Shown: positions 59,101 through 64,000 of the stretch, one piece after another
How positions within the stretch are numbered: position 1 is the stretch's first letter
Layout of the letters: each line of letters opens with the position of its first letter
DNA from: Haberlea rhodopensis
Lineage: Eukaryota > Streptophyta > Magnoliopsida > Lamiales > Gesneriaceae
Assembly: GCA_907163345.1 (NCBI GenBank)
Contig: CAJQUN010000051.1
Span: 992,001-1,056,000, forward strand
DNA length: 64,000 bases
Direction: 5' to 3'
Position numbers and translations under genes: made by a program
Notes under the pieces: generated by a model
Databases searched by the model: none
What the model was told of the DNA's origin: nothing
Seen by the model: the letters and a program-made list of their open reading frames with translations, nothing else

Positions 59101-60695
59101 CTCTTATCCGTCATATCAACAGCATAGATAAGATATCCTGCATGACCTCGTTCCAATAGCTGTGTCATCTTGACAGCAGATATTAACGGAATCTTCGGAC
59201 GGGAACCATCTCCATAAAATGTCCACTGGACTCCCAATACAGATCTAAATCGGACAGTCCTCTGCCTACAGTCTACCACTGCCTGATACTTATTCAGAAT
59301 ATCGATGCCCACAATGCAATCGAAGTCTGTCATTCCCAGCACAATCAAATCTGATCTTAGCTCATTATCCTCAAAATAAATGAGGCCATCATAGACAATC
59401 TGATCTGTAGTCAAACTTCTTCCAGCGGGGGTCGAGACCATAAGAGGCATGGGGAACGGAGAAGTGCATATGTGGTGCCTTTCAACAAAATTCGTCGACA
59501 CAAAAGAGTGTGACGCACCTGTGTCTATCAATATAAGAGCAGGGTGCGTAAATAAAAGACACGTACCCGCTATAACTTCCTCCGGAGCCGCCGTAGCCTG
59601 CTCCCTCGTCAAAGCATACACCTGTCCCTGAGGTGGCCCCGCGGGGTGACCTCCATACTGTCTTGGCACAAAAGGTGGCCGGTGTTGTGCCGTTCTGTCC
59701 GCAGGTCTCCCCGTAGAGCTCTGCTGTCTTCCCCTGTTGGGACATCGTCGAGCAAAGTGGCCTCTGTCGCCACAGACATAACATCCTACGCAGTCCTTTG
59801 CCAAATGTGGTTGCCCACAAAGAGTGCACTGAACTCTTCCAGATCTGTCTCCCTGAGACTGTCCTCTCCCAGATGGAGCATCGTTCCTACCTTTCCCTTT
59901 CCATCGATTCTCGGACCTCTTGCCACTGAATCTCGATGCTGAAGTGTTCCCCTTAGACTTAAACTGATCACCCATGGGCTTCAAATTATCAGAAGTAGAT
60001 CTCTGAGGGGGTGCCGGAGGTGGCACAACATCAGGATACGCATCGACTCCCAGTTCAGCTAGCTCAGCCCGTGAGAGTGCATCATCAAAACAGGCAGGGC
60101 CATAAGTGATCACCCTGTCATACAGTTCAGGCCTTAAGCCCTTCATGAAGTTCCGCATCTTCGCTTGAGTGCTTGCAGCAATGTGTGGTACATATCGTAG
60201 TAAGGAACAGTAATGTAGAGCATAGTCAGATACATGCATGGTACCTTGTCTTAAACTGGTAAACTCATCCTCCTTGGCCTGTCTTGCAGCGGCTGAGAAA
60301 TAGCGGTTTAGAAACCGCGTTCGGAACATCTTCCAATTCACTTCCTGTCCCAGAGCCTCTTGCTCCATGACTGTGGTTTTCCACCACATCAGTGCCTTCT
60401 TGGACAACTGAAATTCTGCTAATCGGATCCAGGCCGTCTTTGCACAAGGCGCTGCCACAAATATCTGTTCGATCCTCTCTAACCATTCCTCCGCTTTCTC
60501 TCCTGATTCAGTTCCCTCAAACATCGGAGGTCGATACATCATAAACTGAGCCAAGCTCAATTCCCCAGGTAGCAACTGCTGTTCAGAGGGTTCCTCTCCC
60601 AAGGCTGGTGGTGGCAATGGATTCGTACACCCAGCACTTGCATTTACACTAATGGCGTCACCCACTTCTATGTTTGCTGCCATGCTGCAACACAA
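56157..60695 (-). CDS. E gag-pol polyprotein, uninterrupted
   Basis: 1512 residues in one frame. Capsid-like gag at about 45-230; two zinc knuckles (CTLCGQPHLAKDC and CYVCGDRGHFARRC, about 290-318); protease active site DTGA at 391; RT with KIDLRSGYHQI and FIDD (catalytic Asp 729-730); RNase H with Asp 876, Glu 913, Asp 938 and Asp 981; integrase zinc region His 1089, His 1096, Cys 1126, Cys 1129, and catalytic Asp 1159, Asp 1220, Glu 1256. The C-terminus (about 1455-1501, VKVQWDRRGVEEATWE) is a chromodomain-like module of the Tekay/Del lineage, thought to steer integration to chromatin. All catalytic residues are present. The likely true start is Met 5 (MAANIEVG). RT before integrase confirms Ty3/gypsy order. 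Confidence 0.95.
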   Translation of the reverse strand: MCCSMAANIEVGDAISVNASAGCTNPLPPPALGEEPSEQQLLPGELSLAQFMMYRPPMFEGTESGEKAEEWLERIEQIFVAAPCAKTAWIRLAEFQLSKKALMWWKTTVMEQEALGQEVNWKMFRTRFLNRYFSAAARQAKEDEFTSLRQGTMHVSDYALHYCSLLRYVPHIAASTQAKMRNFMKGLRPELYDRVITYGPACFDDALSRAELAELGVDAYPDVVPPPAPPQRSTSDNLKPMGDQFKSKGNTSASRFSGKRSENRWKGKGRNDAPSGRGQSQGDRSGRVQCTLCGQPHLAKDCVGCYVCGDRGHFARRCPNRGRQQSSTGRPADRTAQHRPPFVPRQYGGHPAGPPQGQVYALTREQATAAPEEVIAGTCLLFTHPALILIDTGASHSFVSTNFVERHHICTSPFPMPLMVSTPAGRSLTTDQIVYDGLIYFEDNELRSDLIVLGMTDFDCIVGIDILNKYQAVVDCRQRTVRFRSVLGVQWTFYGDGSRPKIPLISAVKMTQLLERGHAGYLIYAVDMTDKRKELKVEDVPVVAEFPDVFPEEIPGFPPTREVEFGIELLPGTSAISRAPYRMAPAELRELKIQLQELLDKNYIRPSVSPWGAPVLFVKKKDRSMRLCIDYRQLNKATVKNKYSLPRIDDLFDQLQGTRLYSKIDLRSGYHQIRVREDDVQKTAFRTRYGHYEFLVMPFGVTNAPAVFMSLMNMVFQPYLDQFVIVFIDDILIYSRTEEEHVRHLRTVLQILRDHQLYAKLSKCEFWLDSVVFLGHVISSHGISVDPRKIEAVMEWAAPTSVPEIRSFLGLAGYYRRFIEGFSKIAKPLTQLTQKGVPFFWSEACEESFQELKRRLTTAAVLVIPSEDKRFALYTDASLQGLGCVLMQDKHVVAYASRQLKPHEARYPVHDLELAAIIFALKIWRHYLYGTSFTIYTDHKSLKFLFTQAELNMRQRRWMDLLKDYDCEIEYHPGKANLIADALSRKVKSTAEDVMCLSALMTSYCHLGYDFDVDTSPVRVSTLLAEPDIFEAIRKAQKSDSEVQRWTSLVLQGPPSKFRVAEDDSLRLGNRWVVPDAPGLRRGILERAHSSRFSIHPRGKKMYKDLCDQFWWRRMKREVIIFVKRCLICQQVKAERQRPGGELKSLEVPEWKWEHISMDFVTHLPRTASGFDAIWVIVDRLTKTAHFIPYSMSYTYLKMAQMYIRDVVRLHGVPVSIVSDRDPRFTSHFWEGLQTALGTEVRLSTAYHPQTDGQTERTIQTLEDMLRACILEFDTPWQDSVPLVEFSYNNSYQASIQMAPFEALYGRRCRSPLYWEDLSSKAVGGPDMIKDMEGKIKMIRQKMKAAQDKQAAYANKRRRPLEFQLGDRVFLKISPFRGVVRFGMRGKLSPRYVGPYEVLQRIGTLAYRLALPPSLSGIHDVFHVSMLRKYEPDPSHILQPTEVQLDSDVSYVERPIRILDREDRRLRSKVIPMVKVQWDRRGVEEATWETERHMVQHYPELFSGMFLCLVSI

Positions 60696-60870
60696 GGGTT
60701 AATAACAACACCAAAAGCAATTCATAAAACTCATCGTTAGATAATTGAACATGTTAGTGTAACATCTTCTTCCTTATGAATAACATACATATAAACATGT
60801 CCAAAAATAAGCACATAGCTAACTTATTGCTAAGGCTACCCTTCACTCATTCCCGAGTTATCTAACCACT

Positions 60871-60882
60871 GCTCTGATACCA
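60871..60882 (-). other. E primer-binding site (tRNA-iMet)
   Basis: On the minus strand this reads TGGTATCAGAGC, four bases from the 5' LTR. It sets the element orientation. Confidence 0.93.
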
Positions 60883-60886
60883 CTAA

Positions 60887-62960
60887 TGTGGGGTCTTCCC
60901 ACCTTAACAGTGATTAAAAGACATAAGAAGGACTAATCATGGATTAAGGTAACATCTTAAGGTTTTGGTTGTTACACGAGCTAACAGGATTACAGGCCGT
61001 AATACAAAACTTCAAAAATAATTCATTACATTCTAAAAGAATGTCATTTTAGATTTACACTACTCCTAGAGTAGATACTAATCATAACTTGAATCCTATA
61101 CATTCCTGTGTCCCTCGTAGCTCACTGCCTCAACCCGACCCTTAGTCCTTCCGTCCAAAAGTGTACCTACAGGGACAACACATCATGAGCATATACAATC
61201 TTACTTAACATCATAAAACATCATAGTAAATGCATGAAACATTGGTTAAGTAAATATGCTGGTATATTCATTAACTTCTTATTGTTGTCCCTGATTTAAA
61301 ATCATGCATATGGGGCATCTTACCCCCGTGGCATCTTACCACAATATCATCGTATGGCCTCTTACCATATGGGGCATCTTACCCCGTGGCATCTTACCAC
61401 AATATCATCGTATGTCCTCTTACCATGTGGGGCATCTTACCACAATACATCGCATGGCCTCTTACCATGTGGGGCATCTTACCCCGTGGCATCTTACCAC
61501 AATACATCGTATAAATGTCATCATATAAGCATCGTATAAGCAATAAACATCGTATGAACTTCATCGTATAAACGTCGTATAAACATCGTCATTTCATCGT
61601 GAATACTCATGCAATAAAAGCATAGTCGTAGTATAAGGATGTGTGTTACCGTCCGATGCCCGTACGCCTCTTACGTACCTTTTCAAAAGGAGGAGGAGTC
61701 AACAGACTTTATCTCCTTGATGGTGCCGGTACCTGGGATGGTTCTACAAGACCACATAATACCATATTAGATGTTTCAAAACCATCTTTCATCATAAACT
61801 TAACAAAATAAAACATCATTATATTTTTCAACTTTCTGCTTCTCTCGATCGATCGGCCCAAGGTCTCGATCGATCGAGACACTGTGCACAAACAGTGCCT
61901 TAGCATTCTGTCTCGCTCGATCGAACGAAACATTTTACCGATCGATCGAGGAGCTTCACCGATCGATCGAGAAATCCTTCGATCGATCGGCACCAAAATT
62001 TTGAAAACATGCTTAGACCTTCTGTCTCGCTCGATCGATCGGGACCAAATCTCGATCGATCGAGAGCTCTGAAAAATCGGGATTTTCCCCAGATTTTTGA
62101 GCACCTCTTTTCATACCATCTTTTCTACTTCATAATACATCATGTGAAGAACTTCATAAAATATCCATGTAAGCTCTTAAATCAAAGGTTTAACAAAACC
62201 TAAGCTAACATGCATCATAACATCATCATAATCTTCATCCTCAACCTACTTTACAGAAAACAGAGTATGTTCTTCTTTGCCCAGATTTTCGAGCACATAG
62301 TTTCATGGCTAGAAATCTACCATATAAAACATGTAATATGCTCGAGCAAACATGCTAATAGTTACATAATACTTTCATGTAAGCACCCATATCAAGGTTT
62401 CACCCAAACCTAAACTTAACATGCTTTAAAATCATCCCACCAAACCCAAACTTAACCAAAACTCCGAAAAACAGAGTAAGACTTACCCCTCTACTTTTGC
62501 TCCTCTTTTTGCAAGGTTTTTAACACTCTTCAAACCAAGCTTTTCTTCCCTTCCCCAGCAGCTTACAGGCACGATTTGGGAGAGAAAGAGAGAGAGGAGG
62601 TGGAGTAAAGTTGGCTGGAGGTGGAGTGAAGAAAGGAGAAGGGAGTATGGGCTGCCAAGTGGGGGTGTAGGGTGCAATTGGGGGAGGGTGGTGACCGAGT
62701 GGGTGGGGGGTGGTGTGGGTAGGGTGGTCATGTGGTATTTAATTGTGTCCCGGTATTTAGTACGATGTATTAAAATATCCTCACTCGATATTTTATAACT
62801 TCACTTAATTAATACATCCCTTTAAAACACCCAACATGCCCCCTAAATCATTTCATCATAACATAAATCGTGGCCCCCAATTTAAATACACCATAACCCT
62901 TAAACACATCATAATTCATCATCATAGAACATAATCATATTACATTTCGGGGGTATTACA
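60887..62960 (-). repeat. E 5' LTR (right copy)
   Basis: Same ends as the left copy, followed by the CAAGT duplication. It lacks an ~18-bp piece near 62140 and the 24-bp duplication near 62475. The hairpin array at 61312-61500 has one stem broken by GTATGT in place of GTATGG or GCATGG. Confidence 0.95.
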
Positions 62961-63615
62961 CAAGTAGAACTAGAATAAACGAATAAGCTCGATATCACAT
63001 ATCGACTCATTCGAGCACGGCCATGCATTTTAGTCTTACTTGATCAAGGGCCCAAACACTTCTCCTGTTATATAGGAGGGACAAATCCTTTCTTGATCAC
63101 TCAACATCCCTCTACATAATTCGTGGTGTATCCAATGATTGTCTTTATAGTTTACCCTGTTACAGGTAACGTTTGACAATATCAAGATACATGACTCCTT
63201 ATGTTGGGATCTCTGGTGATTTCAAGTCGTAAGGATTACATACATTATTATCACTATGAGAATTGCTTATGACGTTCATATAATTATCCATGTAGCATTC
63301 TCATGGTGGGTCTGTCCAGTACATCGTTCTCTAACATGTACCCATGTGTTGATTTGATATCTCATATCTATGAACAATTCATCAATCAAAACATAGTAGT
63401 CTCAATGCATTATCATTATCCTGATTCATGATAATACTTGACTAGGGACAATCTTTAAGAACAATACAATATTATTCTAAGGACATTAACTTATATATTA
63501 ATTAATGTTACACAGATATTCGAATAATATATAATAATGAATTGCCATTAATAAAATCATAATACATTGTATGTCATAAACAATCATATGAGTTGTCTTA
63601 GGGCATATCCCAACA

Positions 63616-63735
63616 CTATCGTGTTCCTCTCTTCGTCCTCTTCAAATCTCCTAGTTTCCCTTCTTCTCCTATGTAGTGTCCTCTCGATTTTAGGGTCGTA
63701 TTGAAAATCGTCTTCGTTATCTGAGGATTCACCTG
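63616..63735 (-). pseudogene. D gag N-terminus
   Basis: The minus strand reads SSDNEDDFQYDPKIERTLHR and then RRRRETRRFEEDEERNT, the characteristic start of Athila gag. It continues on the other side of F at 53169 with the MAANQSLRQLA wording, which confirms both the family and the F insertion. Confidence 0.8.
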
Positions 63736-63773
63736 TACTTAGTAAAAACAATTAACACAAAATAAACAGTCTT

Positions 63774-63797
63774 CCCTGGCAACAACTCCAAAATTTG
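63774..63797 (-). other. D degenerate primer-binding site
   Basis: The minus strand reads TGGAGTTGTTGCCAGGGA, four changes from the tRNA-Asp primer site seen intact in C. Its place between gag and the LTR fits. Confidence 0.65.
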
Positions 63798-63798
63798 G

Positions 63799-64000
63799 TG
63801 TGCGTTTATCGTGTACGCTAAAATTAACCCTCTCAAGCTAATAGCTGTAAATAACGTAGTAGCGTAAGTAAGGATCGATCCCACGATGAAAGATGTATTC
63901 TTGTGTTATTTTTTGCAAACAAATAATAAAAAGGGGATTCTTGGATCGAAATTGAAGAAAGTGAAATCAATATGCGGAGGATGGGATCAAGAAAATGTTG
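63799..64000 (-). repeat. D 5' LTR, cut by window end
   Basis: Plus strand TGTGCGTTTATCG, then words shared with the left D LTR for about 80 bases. The rest lies outside the window. Confidence 0.55.

Larger units (their letters stand above)
53994..62960 (-). mobile_element. Element E: intact Tekay-type chromovirus
   Basis: LTRs of 2116 bp (53994-56109) and 2074 bp (60887-62960), TG..CA, with a perfect CAAGT duplication (53989-53993, 62961-62965). On the minus strand: 5' LTR on the right, initiator-Met primer site, one uninterrupted gag-pol, polypurine tract, 3' LTR on the left. By eye the LTRs differ by about ten substitutions plus two indels in 2.07 kb, making this the youngest insertion seen. 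It lies inside F, which lies inside D. Confidence 0.95.
53170..63615 (-). mobile_element. Element F: solo Copia-type LTR, split by element E
   Basis: The two parts (53170-53993 and 62966-63615, about 1.47 kb together) begin TGTTAGGAATCC and end GGCATATCCCAACA on the plus strand; the minus strand starts TGTTGGGATATGCCC. Flanks are CCATC (53165-53169) and CTATC (63616-63620), a 5-bp duplication with one change. The D gag reading frame resumes cleanly across it. No internal coding remains, as expected after LTR-LTR recombination. Orientation is assigned from the TGTTGGGATATGCCC start. Confidence 0.75.
30823..64000 (-). mobile_element. Element D: old Athila-like Ty3/gypsy element, host of nested insertions
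   Basis: Read on the minus strand from the right edge: partial 5' LTR (63799-64000), degenerate tRNA-Asp primer site, gag N-terminus (63616-63735), interruption by F and E, gag again (53169-51783), interruption by C and B2, end of gag and protease (34013-33500), a conserved 3' motif, polypurine tracts and a 3' LTR (30823-32246). Gag and protease wording is that of the Athila lineage. RT, RNase H and integrase are missing. The right end lies outside the window, so the outer target duplication cannot be checked. Confidence 0.8.

Overview
This window is nuclear DNA of a flowering plant, almost certainly a eudicot. It has GT-AG introns, a canonical plant MIR390 hairpin, two TRICHOME BIREFRINGENCE-LIKE (TBL) genes, and several generations of plant LTR retrotransposons nested in one another. 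The extra ORF of the Copia elements resembles a protein family I associate with Gesneriaceae and other Lamiales genomes. That hint at an asterid is weak, from memory only.

Left block (1-12670): a heavily decayed Copia remnant (element A) is split by a full-length SIRE-like Copia element (B1, 1551-12250). B1 has TG..CA LTRs, a 5-bp GAAGC target-site duplication, gag, pol and a long extra ORF, all carrying point inactivations.

Gene-bearing block (12671-30822): a decayed RTE-type LINE (minus strand); TBL gene 1 (minus, five exons, intact); a decayed hAT transposase; TBL gene 2 (plus, five exons, one frameshift); a stray Athila gag fragment; the MIR390 locus at 28070-28202; and a hAT-type non-autonomous element with a duplicated target. 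The rest is AT-rich intergenic DNA. The two TBL genes are divergent, about 4 kb apart, with the hAT between them.

Right block (30823-64000): a nested stack built on an old minus-strand Athila-like Ty3/gypsy element (D) that has lost RT, RNase H and integrase. Into D went C, a plus-strand Athila-like element with only a gag-like ORF (34014-51777, duplication TGGGG). Into C went B2, a second SIRE-like Copia (37251-49309, duplication AATTG). B2 carries an internal IN-RT duplication that looks like a recombination mosaic. Separately, a solo Copia-type LTR (F, 53170-63615) entered the D gag, and a young Tekay-type chromovirus (E, 53994-62960, duplication CAAGT) entered F. E has an uninterrupted 1512-codon gag-pol and nearly identical LTRs, so it is the only element here that looks possibly competent.

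The host genes are therefore two putative cell-wall polysaccharide O-acetyltransferases and one microRNA gene of the miR390-TAS3-ARF pathway. The most unusual signals are an array of small hairpins with covarying stems in the E LTRs, the non-envelope extra ORF of the B elements, the B2 mosaic, and GATCGATC palindrome clusters shared by unrelated elements.
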